Shown here: positions 29,737-38,830 of the stretch, piece by piece | How the letters are laid out: every line of letters begins with the position of its first letter | How positions within the stretch are numbered: position 1 is the stretch's first letter | Origin: Pseudomonas silvicola | GTDB taxonomy: Bacteria > Pseudomonadota > Gammaproteobacteria > Pseudomonadales > Pseudomonadaceae | Direction: 5' to 3' | DNA length: 64,000 nucleotides | Assembly (NCBI RefSeq): GCF_026651855.1 | Contig: NZ_CP093280.1 | Coordinates: 3,574,001-3,638,000 of the forward strand | The notes under the pieces: generated by a model | Told to the model about the DNA's origin: nothing | Seen by the model: the letters and a program-made list of their open reading frames with translations, nothing else | Databases searched by the model: none | Translations under genes and position numbers: made by a program

Positions 29737-31131
29737 ATGGAGTTTCTGCCGCTGTTTCACAAGCTCAAGGGCAGCCATGTGCTGGTCGTGGGCGGGGGCG
29801 AGATCGCCTTGCGCAAGTCGCGTCTGCTGGCCGATGCCGGCGCGCTGCTGCGCGTGGTCGCCCCGGCGATCGAAACCCAGCTGGGCGAATTGCTCCAGAG
29901 CAGCGGCGGTGAAGCCGTGCTGCGCGGTTATCAGGAAAGCGACCTGGACGGTTGCCAGCTGATCATCGCCGCCACCGATGACGAAGCCCTCAACGCCCAG
30001 GTGTCTGCCGACGCCAAGGCGCGTTGCGTGCCAGTCAACGTGGTGGACGCGCCAGCCCTGTGCAGCGTGATCTTCCCGGCCATTGTCGACCGTTCACCCC
30101 TGGTGGTGGCGGTGTCCAGTGGCGGTGACGCCCCGGTGCTGGCGCGCTTGATCCGCGCCAAGATGGAGGCCTGGATTCCTGCTGCTTATGGCGAACTGGC
30201 CGGGTTGGCGGCGCGCTTTCGTGCCCAGGTCAAAGGCCTGTACCCGGACGTGCAGCAACGCCGTGCGTTCTGGGAAGAAGTATTCCAGGGCCCGATCGCC
30301 GACCGCCAGCTGGCGGGGCAGGGCGCCGAAGCGGAAAAGATGCTGGTGGAGAAAATCCACGGCCAGCCTCCCCATGCACCGGGTGAAGTCTACCTGGTGG
30401 GTGCTGGCCCGGGTGACCCCGACCTGTTGACCTTCAAGGCCTTGCGCCTGATGCAGCAAGCCGACGTGGTGCTGTATGACCGCCTGGTGGCCCCGGCCAT
30501 CATCGAGTTGTGCCGCCGAGATGCCGAGCGCATCTACGTCGGCAAGCGCCGCGCGGACCACGCTGTGCCCCAGGACCAGATCAACCAGCAATTGGTGACC
30601 CTGGCCAAGCAAGGCAAACGCGTGGTGCGGCTCAAGGGGGGCGACCCGTTCATCTTCGGCCGTGGTGGTGAGGAAATCGAAGAGCTGGCGGCCCATGGCA
30701 TCCCGTTCCAGGTGGTGCCGGGCATCACGGCGGCGAGTGGTTGTGCGGCTTACGCCGGCATCCCGCTGACCCACCGCGACCATGCCCAGTCGGTACGCTT
30801 CATCACCGGCCACCTCAAGGACGGCACCAGCGACCTGCCCTGGTCGGACCTGGTGGCGCCGGCCCAGACCCTGGTGTTCTACATGGGCCTGGTGGGCTTG
30901 CCGATCATCTGCCAACAACTGATTGCCCATGGCCGTGCCGCTGATACCCCGGCAGCACTGGTACAGCAAGGCACCACGGTCAACCAGCGCGTGTTCACTG
31001 GCACCCTGGCCGACCTGCCGCGGCTGGTCGCGGAGCATGAAGTGCATGCGCCGACGCTGGTCATCGTGGGGGAAGTGGTGCAGTTGCGCGAGAAACTAGC
31101 GTGGTTCGAAGGCGCTCAGCGGACGGTGTAA
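29737..31131 (+). CDS. cysG: Siroheme synthase (multifunctional CysG)
   Basis: This 464-residue protein makes siroheme for sulfite and nitrite reductases. The N-terminal half is the precorrin-2 dehydrogenase/ferrochelatase with GGGEIALRK as NAD site. From about residue 217 the SAM-dependent uroporphyrinogen III methyltransferase begins ([17 protein letters not shown], then [17 protein letters not shown]). The ATG follows the serS stop with no spacer, implying coupled translation. Confidence 0.95.
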   Translation: MEFLPLFHKLKGSHVLVVGGGEIALRKSRLLADAGALLRVVAPAIETQLGELLQSSGGEAVLRGYQESDLDGCQLIIAATDDEALNAQVSADAKARCVPVNVVDAPALCSVIFPAIVDRSPLVVAVSSGGDAPVLARLIRAKMEAWIPAAYGELAGLAARFRAQVKGLYPDVQQRRAFWEEVFQGPIADRQLAGQGAEAEKMLVEKIHGQPPHAPGEVYLVGAGPGDPDLLTFKALRLMQQADVVLYDRLVAPAIIELCRRDAERIYVGKRRADHAVPQDQINQQLVTLAKQGKRVVRLKGGDPFIFGRGGEEIEELAAHGIPFQVVPGITAASGCAAYAGIPLTHRDHAQSVRFITGHLKDGTSDLPWSDLVAPAQTLVFYMGLVGLPIICQQLIAHGRAADTPAALVQQGTTVNQRVFTGTLADLPRLVAEHEVHAPTLVIVGEVVQLREKLAWFEGAQRTV

Positions 31132-31137
31132 GGCCCT

Positions 31138-31198
31138 GACGCGGCCTGGCGGGCGCTGCTACATGGCTTTCCTGTAGCAACGGCCACCAGGCCGCGTC
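31138..31198. repeat. Inverted repeat between convergent cysG and the reductase gene, type 3
   Basis: GACGCGGCCTGG and CCAGGCCGCGTC bound a 61-bp element, with inner arms GCTGCTAC and GTAGCAAC. It is a third type of palindromic intergenic element, possibly also working as a terminator. Confidence 0.75.
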
Positions 31199-31204
31199 CC
31201 CCTC

Positions 31205-32203
31205 TCAACCCTCAAAAATCCCACGCCCCGCCAACCGCTCACGGTCATGCTGCGCGGCAAAATCCTGCGCCGGTCCCTTCGGCACAATGCCCGTCGGGTT
31301 GATGGTGGCATGGCTACCGTAGTAATGATGCTTGATGTGCTGGAAATCCACCGTCTGCGCCACGCCTGGCCACTGATATAGCTCACGCAGCCAGTTCGAC
31401 AGGTTCGGGTAATCGACGATCCGGCGCAAATTGCACTTGAAGTGCCCGTGGTACACCGCGTCAAAGCGAATGATCGTGGTGAACAAGCGCACATCCGCCT
31501 CGGTCAGGTACTCTCCCGCCAGGTAGCGCTTTTGGCCCAGCAGGGCTTCCAACCGATCCAACTCGGCAAACACTTCATCGAACGCCTGCTCATAGGCCGC
31601 CTGCGACGTGGCAAAGCCTGCGCGATACACGCCGTTGTTCACCGCTGGGTAGATCGCCTCGTTCAGGGCCTCGATTGCCGGCCGCAAGGGTTCCGGATAC
31701 AGGTCCAGCGTATTGCCAGTCAGCTCGTTGAAGGCGCTGTTGAACATGCGGATGATCTCCGCCGATTCATTGCTGACAATCCGCTTGAGTTGCTTGTCCC
31801 ACAGCACCGGAACAGTCACGCGCCCGGTGTAATCCGGGGTTTCCGAGGTGTAACGCTGGTGCATGAATGCAAACCCGTCGAGCTTGTCGCCGGTCGAGCC
31901 CAGGGAGGTGTCGAAGGTCCAGCCGTTCTCGCGCATCAGCCAGCTGACCACAGACACGTCGATCAGGCTTTCAAGCCCCTTGAGCTGACGCACGATCAAA
32001 GTGCGGTGCGCCCACGGGCAGGCCAGCGAAACATACAGGTGGTAACGGCCGGCCTCGGCCTTGAACCCGCCTTCGCCGCTGGGGCCTGGGCGACCGTCGG
32101 CGGTCACCCAGTTGCGGCGCTTGGCGGCTTCGCGCTGGAACGCACCGTCTTTGCTGCTTTCATACCACTGGTCATGCCAGCGCCCTTCGATCAGCAAGCC
32201 CAT
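31205..32203 (-). CDS. Glutathionyl-hydroquinone reductase (YqjG/ECM4 type)
   Basis: This 332-residue Xi-class glutathione transferase reduces glutathionyl-hydroquinones to hydroquinones. The catalytic Cys lies in LACPWAHRTLIVRQLKG, and the following VSWLMRENGWTFD and the helical C-terminal domain fit the class. It is a core gene, although hydroquinone chemistry could overlap with the aromatic island downstream. Confidence 0.9.
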   Translation of the reverse strand: MGLLIEGRWHDQWYESSKDGAFQREAAKRRNWVTADGRPGPSGEGGFKAEAGRYHLYVSLACPWAHRTLIVRQLKGLESLIDVSVVSWLMRENGWTFDTSLGSTGDKLDGFAFMHQRYTSETPDYTGRVTVPVLWDKQLKRIVSNESAEIIRMFNSAFNELTGNTLDLYPEPLRPAIEALNEAIYPAVNNGVYRAGFATSQAAYEQAFDEVFAELDRLEALLGQKRYLAGEYLTEADVRLFTTIIRFDAVYHGHFKCNLRRIVDYPNLSNWLRELYQWPGVAQTVDFQHIKHHYYGSHATINPTGIVPKGPAQDFAAQHDRERLAGRGIFEG

Positions 32204-32297
32204 ACCCTGTACTCCCGGCAGATTTCATAAGCGTTGGAGTCCAGTGTACGGGCCGCAGTTCGAATAAATAGCGCAAAACCCCGGCGGTATCTATCGG

Positions 32298-33299
32298 CTA
32301 GATCGATCTATCGCGGGCGTCCCAGTACTGGCGTGCTGTCGCAAAGGCGTCATCACGGTTTTTGCCCAGGCCGCGCAAGGCCAAGGCCATGGTCGAGATC
32401 AGCGCCATCTCGCCATAGCTGTCCTCGGCGTCGCCCCGCCATACCGCCAGCAGGTGCGTCGGGTCCAAGGTGGCCGGCTTGACGTGGCGCTGGGCCGAGA
32501 GCTGCGGCCACTCTTCGTCCCAGCTCTGGCCGCCGGTGGTGCCATACAGATGGCTGGGGCTGTCCGGGTTGACTTCGATCTCGCCGCCATCGCCCTTCAC
32601 CACGATAGCGTGGTCACCCAGCAGGCCGCTGGCATCGCGGTGCACCGCCTGGTAGCCAGGGTGGAAGATGCTCTGCAGGCCACAACGGGCGCCCAGCGGG
32701 TTGAGAATGCGCGCCAGGGAGTGGATCGGCGACCGCAGGCCCAACGTATTGCGCAGATCGATCATGCGCTGCAACTGCGGCGCCCAGTCCACCAGCGGCG
32801 CGAACGCCAGGCCATGGCTGTCCAGGGCCCGGCCCACCGCGTCCCAGCCACGGGCCAGGGGAATGCCGACGGTGCCCAGCAATTGTTCGGTATACAGGCG
32901 CCCGGCGGTGTGTGCGCCGCCACCGTGGATCAGAATGCGCACACCGTTGCCGGCCAGGCACTTGGCCGCCAGCAAGTACCAGGGCAGGTGGCGCTTCTTG
33001 CCGGCGTAGGTCGGCCAATCAATGTCCACGGTCAACGGGGGAGGCTTGAGCCGAGCGCGCAAGGCCTCGGTGAAACCGGCCAACTCCTCGGCACTCTCCT
33101 CTTTGTGGCGCAGCAGCATCAGGAAGGCGCCCAACTGCGCTTCCTCGACCTGCTCGTCCAGCAACATGCCCATGGCCTCGCGGGCCTCGTCGCGGGTCAG
33201 GTTGCGAGCGCCGCGCTTGCCCTTGCCGAGGGCACGAACGAAGGGGGCGAAGGGGTGCTCGGCAGGGGTTTCCAGCAGCAGGGCGGGGTAGTCGGTCAT
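32298..33299 (-). CDS. Anthranilate phosphoribosyltransferase-like protein (YbiB/TrpD2)
   Basis: This 333-residue protein resembles TrpD but belongs to the TrpD2/YbiB group, which binds nucleic acids rather than making tryptophan. Evidence is the overall TrpD-like helical start (LTRDEAREAMGMLLDEQVEEAQLGAFLMLLR) and the altered ribosyl-phosphate loop (HGGGAHTAGR). The ATG at 33299 overlaps the tusE stop (ATGA), placing it at the end of the tus operon. Confidence 0.8.
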   Translation of the reverse strand: MTDYPALLLETPAEHPFAPFVRALGKGKRGARNLTRDEAREAMGMLLDEQVEEAQLGAFLMLLRHKEESAEELAGFTEALRARLKPPPLTVDIDWPTYAGKKRHLPWYLLAAKCLAGNGVRILIHGGGAHTAGRLYTEQLLGTVGIPLARGWDAVGRALDSHGLAFAPLVDWAPQLQRMIDLRNTLGLRSPIHSLARILNPLGARCGLQSIFHPGYQAVHRDASGLLGDHAIVVKGDGGEIEVNPDSPSHLYGTTGGQSWDEEWPQLSAQRHVKPATLDPTHLLAVWRGDAEDSYGEMALISTMALALRGLGKNRDDAFATARQYWDARDRSI

Positions 33300-33631
33300 A
33301 TGCAATTGGTCGGTTTGGGCAGGCCCGCCAGCTTGGCGGCGAGTTTGGCGGGGGTGCCATTGAACAGGCGGTTCAGGTGCGGGCTGTTGCCTTTCTCGGC
33401 GCCCAGTTTCAGCGCCGTGTACTTGATCAGGGGGCGCGTGGCCGGCGACAGCTGAAACTCCTGGTAGAACTGGCGCAACACCTCCAGCACCTCCCAGTGT
33501 TCAGGGGTCAGGGCAATGCTTTCCCGCGCCGCCAAGGCTTCGGCCACGGGTTTGGACCACTCGGTCAGGTCTTCCAGAAAGCCGTTCTGGTCCAGGGCGA
33601 TCGGATGGCCATCGACAATCAGTTCACTCAT
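33296..33631 (-). CDS. tusE: Sulfurtransferase TusE
   Basis: This 111-residue DsrC-family protein takes the persulfide from TusBCD and passes it to MnmA. The conserved penultimate cysteine is present (ending NCI), as is the PEHWEVLEVLRQFYQEF core. It overlaps tusB upstream by 4 bp and the YbiB-like gene downstream by 4 bp. Confidence 0.94.
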   Translation of the reverse strand: MSELIVDGHPIALDQNGFLEDLTEWSKPVAEALAARESIALTPEHWEVLEVLRQFYQEFQLSPATRPLIKYTALKLGAEKGNSPHLNRLFNGTPAKLAAKLAGLPKPTNCI

Positions 33632-33900
33632 AGCCAGGTGTTGACCTTGTCGTAATCAATGGAAAGCTGCACGAAGCCCGGGTAGTCCACGACCTGCGCC
33701 GTGGTGGTGAGCGCCCGCGCCTTGATATCTTCTTCCAGGGCGTAGAGCCGGCCCGCCAGGTGCGCCAGATCGTCATTCAACAGTGCGTACACCGCGTCAC
33801 CGGTCAACAGCACGCCATCGCGGGCCCCCAGCACGCGCAGGCAACTGGCCAGGCGCTGATCGCTGAAGGGGGAGTGGGACAACACATGCAAGGTAGCCAT
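33628..33900 (-). CDS. tusB: Sulfur relay protein TusB
   Basis: This 90-residue subunit of the TusBCD hexamer belongs to the DsrH family. Start MATLHVLSHSPFSDQRLASCL and length fit. It shares one base with the tusC stop region and overlaps tusE by 4 bp. It supports 2-thiouridine formation in tRNA. Confidence 0.9.
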   Translation of the reverse strand: MATLHVLSHSPFSDQRLASCLRVLGARDGVLLTGDAVYALLNDDLAHLAGRLYALEEDIKARALTTTAQVVDYPGFVQLSIDYDKVNTWL

Positions 33901-34259
33901 CAGAGGGTAATCACCTGATCAAAACGGTCGACAAGGGCGGCCAGGGCATCATCCTCCAGCACCTGCGCCTCCAGGCTCAGCGGCGCGCTGCCCAGCCCGC
34001 GGGCACGCAGGCTACTGGCAGCCACGAACAACTCATCCACGCCAAACATCGGCAGGGCTTGCAGGTTGGCGGTCAGGTCTTTCTGTTGCACCTGGCCAGG
34101 CGCCTGCGCCGGCATCAACTGAAACACCCCGTCATCAAGAAACAGCATGCCCAGCGGCAGGTCGAAGGCTCCGCCGGCCAGGGCAATATCCAGCGCTTCG
34201 CGTGGGCCTGGGCCCGACCAGGGGGCCTGACGGCTGACGATCAACAGCGACTTGGCCAT
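33900..34259 (-). CDS. tusC: Sulfur relay protein TusC
   Basis: This 119-residue DsrF-family subunit of TusBCD has the typical MAKSLLIVSRQAPWSGPGPREALDIAL start. The stop overlaps the tusB start by one base, and the start lies 1 bp after the tusD stop, so the operon is tightly packed. Confidence 0.9.
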   Translation of the reverse strand: MAKSLLIVSRQAPWSGPGPREALDIALAGGAFDLPLGMLFLDDGVFQLMPAQAPGQVQQKDLTANLQALPMFGVDELFVAASSLRARGLGSAPLSLEAQVLEDDALAALVDRFDQVITL

Positions 34260-34260
34260 C

Positions 34261-34653
34261 TCATTGCCCCCCGAACGTCACAAGGCGGTCGGCCAACTGC
34301 GCGGCCTCATGCAATTGCCCCAGCCCGGACAGTTCCCAGGGCGCGGGCAGGTTGGCGGCCGGACGGTTCCAGCGTTGAGCTTCTTCTTCATTGAGCACGC
34401 CACGGCGCAGTGCCGCGGCGATGCACACCACTGCATCCAGCTGCTGCTCGGTAATGAAGGCGCGCCACTGCGCGGCGATGTCCGTTTCATCCTGGGGGGC
34501 GACCACGTTGCCCGAGGCGCTGTGCACCCCGTCCTGGTAGAAGAACAGACGGACAATCTCATGGCCGCCCGCCAGCGCCGCTTCGGCAAACCGCAGGGCG
34601 CGGCGCGAGGAGGGCGCATGGGCGGGGGAAAATACAGCGATGGCGAACTTCAT
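34261..34653 (-). CDS. tusD: Sulfurtransferase TusD
   Basis: This 130-residue DsrE-family subunit has the active-site cysteine, probably the Cys in DAVVCIAAALRRG, which carries the persulfide. It is the first gene of the tusD-tusC-tusB-tusE set on the minus strand. Sulfur moves from here through TusE to MnmA, whose gene is at 12717-13844. Confidence 0.92.
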   Translation of the reverse strand: MKFAIAVFSPAHAPSSRRALRFAEAALAGGHEIVRLFFYQDGVHSASGNVVAPQDETDIAAQWRAFITEQQLDAVVCIAAALRRGVLNEEEAQRWNRPAANLPAPWELSGLGQLHEAAQLADRLVTFGGQ

Positions 34654-34723
34654 GGCGCGGCTCTGTCAGCAAATCTGCCGGAATGATAAAGCCTGGCCGC
34701 CAAAAAAGCCCGCCGCACACGCC

Positions 34724-36097
34724 TCAACGGCCGCCGCGTGCCTCGGGCAGGAACCAGTTCAGCACCAGCGCACAGATACCGCCGGTGGCCACGCCCGACT
34801 CCAGCACATTGCGCAGCGCCGACGGCATGTGCGCCAGGAACTCCGGTACCTGCGCCACGCCCAGGCCCAAGGCCAGCGACACCGCGATAATCAGCAGCGC
34901 ACGACGGTCCAGGTGAATGCTCGCCAGGATATTGATGCCCGACGCCGCCACGGCTCCGAACATCACCATGGCCGCGCCACCCAGCACCGGCTCCGGTACA
35001 GCCTGAATCACCCCGGCCACCGTCGGGAACAGCCCTAAAATCACCAGCATGCCCGCGATCCACACACCAATATGGCGGCTGGCGATACCGGTCAGCTGAA
35101 TCACGCCGTTGTTCTGGGCGAAGATCGAGCTGGGAAAAGTATTGAAAATGCCGGCCAACAGCGAGTTGGCACCGTTCACCAGCACCCCGCCCTTGATACG
35201 TTGCATCCACACCGGACCTTCCACCGGTTGGCGCGACACCTTGCTGGTGGCCGTCACGTCACCAATGGACTCCAGCGACGTCACCAGGTAAATCACCAGC
35301 ATCGGAATGAACAGCGCCCAGGAAAAGCCCAGGCCGAAATGCAACGGCACCGGTACCTGAAACACCGCCGCCTCATGCATGCCGGTGAAGTTCAAACGGC
35401 CCATGTAGCCCGCCAGCGCATAGCCCACCGCCAGCGCGATGACGATGGCGCAGCTGCGCATCCACACGACTGGCAAGCGGTTCAGCACCACGATTATCGC
35501 CAGCACCACACCCGACAGCAGCAGGTTGTCGCCGTTGGCGAAGGTGCCGTTGGCCATTGCCGAGAAGCCACCCCCCATGCTGATCAGGCCCACCTTGATC
35601 AGTGTCAGGCCGATCATCAGCACCACGATGCCCGTCACCAGCGGCGTGATCAGCCGCTTCACGAACGGCAAGATCCGCGAAATACCCATTTCCACGAACG
35701 ACCCGGCGATCACCACGCCGAAAATCGCCGCCATCACGCCTTCCACCGGCGTGCCTTGCTTGACCATCAAGGCCCCGCCGGCAATCAAAGGCCCGACGAA
35801 GTTGAAACTGGTGCCCTGCACAATCAGCAAGCCCGCGCCAAATGGCCCGAAGCGCTTGCACTGGACAAAGGTCGCGATACCGGAAATGACCAGCGACATC
35901 GACACGATCAGGTTGGTGTCATGGGGCGACACCCCCAACGCCTGACAGATCAACAGCCCGGGCGTCACGATCGGAACAATGATCGCCAGCAAATGCTGCA
36001 AGGCCGCCAGCAGCGCAATCAGGGGGCGGGGCCGGTCTTCCAGGCCCAGCACCAGGTCCTGGTGGTCGGGCGGGGAGGGCTGTTGCTGTACGGTCAT
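34724..36097 (-). CDS. NCS2 family purine (xanthine/uric acid) permease
   Basis: This 457-residue inner-membrane transporter of the NCS2/NAT family has about 12-14 hydrophobic segments and the NAT signature in FAQNNGVIQLTG. Members import xanthine, uric acid or uracil with protons. The sub-specificity cannot be settled by reading. The ATG at 36097 replaces an in-frame start 15 codons upstream that lacks homology. Confidence 0.88.
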   Translation of the reverse strand: MTVQQQPSPPDHQDLVLGLEDRPRPLIALLAALQHLLAIIVPIVTPGLLICQALGVSPHDTNLIVSMSLVISGIATFVQCKRFGPFGAGLLIVQGTSFNFVGPLIAGGALMVKQGTPVEGVMAAIFGVVIAGSFVEMGISRILPFVKRLITPLVTGIVVLMIGLTLIKVGLISMGGGFSAMANGTFANGDNLLLSGVVLAIIVVLNRLPVVWMRSCAIVIALAVGYALAGYMGRLNFTGMHEAAVFQVPVPLHFGLGFSWALFIPMLVIYLVTSLESIGDVTATSKVSRQPVEGPVWMQRIKGGVLVNGANSLLAGIFNTFPSSIFAQNNGVIQLTGIASRHIGVWIAGMLVILGLFPTVAGVIQAVPEPVLGGAAMVMFGAVAASGINILASIHLDRRALLIIAVSLALGLGVAQVPEFLAHMPSALRNVLESGVATGGICALVLNWFLPEARGGR

Positions 36098-36200
36098 GGC
36101 AGGTGCCTTGGAAAAAAAGAGCGCAATTCTACGGACAAGCACGCCACAAGGCCACTACCCGCGATAATCGGCGAATCCCCCCGTTTCCCCCACGCCCCCG

Positions 36201-36290
36201 GTAGGACCGGGCGAAGCTCGGGAACCATCCACCGAGCACCCCCAGACCCACCGCGTGGTCTGCTTCCCGAGCTTGCGCCCGGTCCCACAG
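36201..36290. repeat. REP-type inverted pair, type 1 (second copy)
   Basis: GGACCGGGCGAAGCTCGGGA and its reverse complement face each other around a spacer of about 45 bases. It is the same family as the element at 8849-8940. Confidence 0.8.
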
Positions 36291-36330
36291 AGCCAGCAAC
36301 CTCCCCCTGAAATCCTTCTTCCACAAAAAA

Positions 36331-36346
36331 GCCCGCCGAAGCGGGC
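36331..36346. terminator. Bidirectional terminator after the YccA-type gene
   Basis: GCCCGC / GCGGGC stem with a 4-nt loop, flanked by an A-run and a T-run, 21 bp after the stop of the minus-strand membrane protein gene. Confidence 0.88.
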
Positions 36347-36367
36347 TTTTTCTCACTCGTCACTCAA

Positions 36368-37039
36368 TCAGTCATCACGACCCATCAGGCCAAACAACTG
36401 CAGCAAGCTGACAAACAGGTTGTAGATCGATACATACAGGCTGATGGTCGCCATGATGTAGTTGCGCTCACCACCCTGAATGATCGCGCTGGTCTGGAAC
36501 AAGATGCACGCCGACGAGAACAGCACGAAGCCCGCGCTGATTGCCAGTTGCAGCCCGCTGATCTGGAAGAACAGCCCCGCCAGCGTCGCACCCAGCAGCA
36601 CGAAGAAGCCCGCGGTGATGAAACCACCCAGGAAGCTCATGTCCTTGCGGGTGATCAGCACGTAGGCCGACAGGCCGCCGAACACCAGCGCCGTCATGGC
36701 AAACGCCGAACTCACCACCTCGGCGCCGCCCTGCATGTGCAGGTAACGGTTCAGGATCGGGCCCAGCAGGTAACCCATGAAACCGGTCAAAGCAAAGGTG
36801 GACACCAGGCCCCACGCCGAATCACGCAGCTTGGTGGTGAGGAAGAACAGCCCGTAGAAGCCGATCAGCACCACGAAAATGTTCGGGTAGCGCACGTTCA
36901 TCTGCTGCGCCACATAGGCGGTCACGGCGCTGAAGGCCAGGGTCATGGCCAGCAAACCGTAGGTATTGCGCAGGACCTTGCTGACCTCTAGCTGGTCGGC
37001 CTGCTGCCTGCTATTGACTGCGTAATCCTGTTCGCGCAT
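36368..37039 (-). CDS. yccA: Bax inhibitor-1/YccA family membrane protein
   Basis: This 223-residue inner-membrane protein with seven hydrophobic segments belongs to the BI-1 family. YccA in E. coli is a substrate and modulator of the FtsH protease. The ATG at 37039 has an ideal AAGGAG ribosome site 6 bases upstream. The C-terminal LFVSLLQLFGLMGRDD ending is typical. Confidence 0.92.
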   Translation of the reverse strand: MREQDYAVNSRQQADQLEVSKVLRNTYGLLAMTLAFSAVTAYVAQQMNVRYPNIFVVLIGFYGLFFLTTKLRDSAWGLVSTFALTGFMGYLLGPILNRYLHMQGGAEVVSSAFAMTALVFGGLSAYVLITRKDMSFLGGFITAGFFVLLGATLAGLFFQISGLQLAISAGFVLFSSACILFQTSAIIQGGERNYIMATISLYVSIYNLFVSLLQLFGLMGRDD

Positions 37040-37173
37040 GGCGAGACTCCTTTGGGTTGAAACCGGGTTTGAAACGTTCAGATGCAAAGATCATAACAGA
37101 CCTGCAGCGCGGGGCCATGAAGAGAGTTTGACAGTGTGTTTCATTCGGGTATTATGCACGCCGCAACATAGCT

Positions 37174-37261
37174 GGAAGCGTGGCCGAGTGGTTTAAGGCA
37201 ACGGTCTTGAAAACCGTCGATGGGCAACTATCCTAGAGTTCGAATCTCTACGCTTCCGCCA
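37174..37261 (+). tRNA. tRNA-Ser (anticodon TGA)
   Basis: The 7-bp acceptor stem (GGAAGCG/CGCTTCC), G discriminator and encoded CCA, long variable arm of class II tRNAs, and T-loop GTTCGAATC are all visible. The anticodon loop is at 37206-37212, with anticodon TGA at 37208-37210. It marks the switch from core genes to the accessory island. Confidence 0.97.
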
Positions 37262-37273
37262 TTAATTTTATTA

Positions 37274-37299
37274 AAGCCCTGATTTATAAGGGCTTTTTT
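37274..37299 (+). terminator. Terminator after tRNA-Ser
   Basis: AAGCCCT / AGGGCTT stem with an 8-nt loop followed by a T-run, 13 bp after the tRNA end. Confidence 0.8.
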
Positions 37300-37344
37300 G
37301 TGGGTGGTCGATTTCGACCTATATCCTTGCCCATGCTTTGGGCC

Positions 37345-37677
37345 CTAGCTTCCAGTGAGCCTTTCTGGAGTTTTCCGCCCAGCGGTCTCGGCTCTTTCCA
37401 GCGCGCGAACGCTTACAGCTGTGCTTGACCCACTACCGAGAAATACCGTGGCCGAACCCTCGGGCACAAGTTCGCGTTCGGCCAGCATCCACTCATGCAG
37501 TTTTTCGGCGATGGGCACCGCTGTTTCCTGGCGTAATCGCCAGCGATCTTCGTCGCTCATTTCCTTAGCGTTTCGCTCGACTTCGTACAGTCCGCCAATC
37601 GACTGAAGCGCCTGCCCCGACAACTGGCTTTTATTGGCGATACCAACCAGAGCCAAAGAGCGTCCCCCCGGGAGCAA
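37345..37677 (-). pseudogene. IS66-type transposase (TnpC) internal fragment
   Basis: This 110-codon frame contains a segment recognisable as the middle of IS66 TnpC (ALQSIGGLYEVERNAKEM and RQETAVPIAEKLHEWMLAE). The N-terminus is missing and the C-terminal 30 residues are unrelated. It is a decayed remnant pointing left, adjacent to another IS66 remnant that points right, so the elements were rearranged here. Confidence 0.75.
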
Positions 37678-37688
37678 CCTTTTACGCG

Positions 37689-37787
37689 GATCCTAATGCC
37701 TATCTCAAAGATGTGCTGACGCGGTTGCCGACACAGCGGGCAAGTGAGATCGAGCAATGGCTGCCGCATCAGTGGGTGCCGGCCTGA
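37689..37787 (+). pseudogene. IS66-type transposase C-terminal remnant
   Basis: A 33-codon plus-strand stretch reads DPNAYLKDVLTRLPTQRA and continues to HQWVPA-stop, which is the conserved end of IS66 TnpC. The bases after it (gtgggcggacgcttgc) resemble an IS66 terminal repeat. It is back to back with the minus-strand fragment upstream. Confidence 0.75.
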
Positions 37788-37850
37788 CTTGCGCAAGGTG
37801 AGGTGGGCGGACGCTTGCTGATGGTGGATGCCTGAATGATATTTCACCGG

Positions 37851-38738
37851 TCAAAGTGGATAAGTCAATTTCAGCCAGTAGGCGCTCCCTTCAGGCCTGT
37901 TACGTACATCACTTTCCTGTTGCCACTTGGCGGTTACAAACCAGCCCGACGCGCTGGCGTATTTAATTGAAGGACCAATGGCAAAGGCACGGCCCTTGCT
38001 GTCAGTGACGCGATCACCGTCCTTCCTGTCGTCTGTGACTTGCTGATAGATATACCCCCCAATGCCGACTACCCAGCCATTTCCCATGCCCCAGCCCAAG
38101 TCGTAATCCGCATGAGCTTCCTGGCCGGAACGGTAATGGGTCTGAGGGTTTTTTGCGTTGAAGTCATACATCAATTTGATGTCCATGTTCGGACCAAAGG
38201 CATCGACGTAAGAGAAAGCTGCTACCGGTTCTGCGGCCCAGTAATTACGCCCGATATTGGCCTGATTATCCTCATCGTACTGACCGGTCGGCGCGATGAT
38301 GTCCAGTGCGTAGACGGCATGCAACTTGTCGCTGTAGTGATAGCCCAGCGCAGGGCCGAAGATGATGTCGCCTAGACCTGTGCGATGATCGCGGTTGCCG
38401 TTGACGGTTACGGTGAGGTCAACCAGCGGGGTAATGGTCTGGAACGCTAAGTCGCCTCCCAGCACCTTCTGTTGCGTTACCCATACCAATCGCGGTGCGA
38501 TGACATTGGCACGCAAGCGAAAGTCAATGGCCTGAGAGTGCCCGCCATTGTCCTTCAGGTCGTTCGCGGCGTAGTGCTCGCTGTAGACCTGTGCGTACCA
38601 GCCCGGCGGCGGCAAGGCGCCGGACAAGTAGTTCTCGGCACCCATGGGGTACGACGAGCCTCCTCCTTCAGAGGCCCATGCAGCGCTCAGCGTGCAACTC
38701 AACACGCCAATGAGGAAAAACCGTTTCTTGTTATTCAT
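37851..38738 (-). CDS. Outer-membrane protein of the phenol meta-pathway (SphA-like) family
   Basis: This 295-residue protein has a signal peptide (MNNKKRFFLIGVLSCTLSAAWA) and a beta-rich body ending in an aromatic/hydrophobic strand (YWLKLTYPL), typical of an outer-membrane barrel. The sequence resembles the family called MetA-pathway of phenol degradation, found at the ends of aromatic operons and thought to help uptake of hydrophobic substrates. It is the last gene of the catabolic operon. The transport role is inferred. Confidence 0.75.
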   Translation of the reverse strand: MNNKKRFFLIGVLSCTLSAAWASEGGGSSYPMGAENYLSGALPPPGWYAQVYSEHYAANDLKDNGGHSQAIDFRLRANVIAPRLVWVTQQKVLGGDLAFQTITPLVDLTVTVNGNRDHRTGLGDIIFGPALGYHYSDKLHAVYALDIIAPTGQYDEDNQANIGRNYWAAEPVAAFSYVDAFGPNMDIKLMYDFNAKNPQTHYRSGQEAHADYDLGWGMGNGWVVGIGGYIYQQVTDDRKDGDRVTDSKGRAFAIGPSIKYASASGWFVTAKWQQESDVRNRPEGSAYWLKLTYPL

Positions 38739-38830
38739 GTGGTAATCCAGGATTCGAGGCAATAGAGCGCCCAGCCGCCCGAGCGGTAAGGAGTAGCAAT
38801 GGTTAATGAAAGATGTTGGACGCGTTGAAA

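Noticed and set aside
37174-37261. Second copy of the tRNA 3' end as an attachment site
   Set aside because: Looked for repeats of the last bases of the tRNA downstream and found none in the window.
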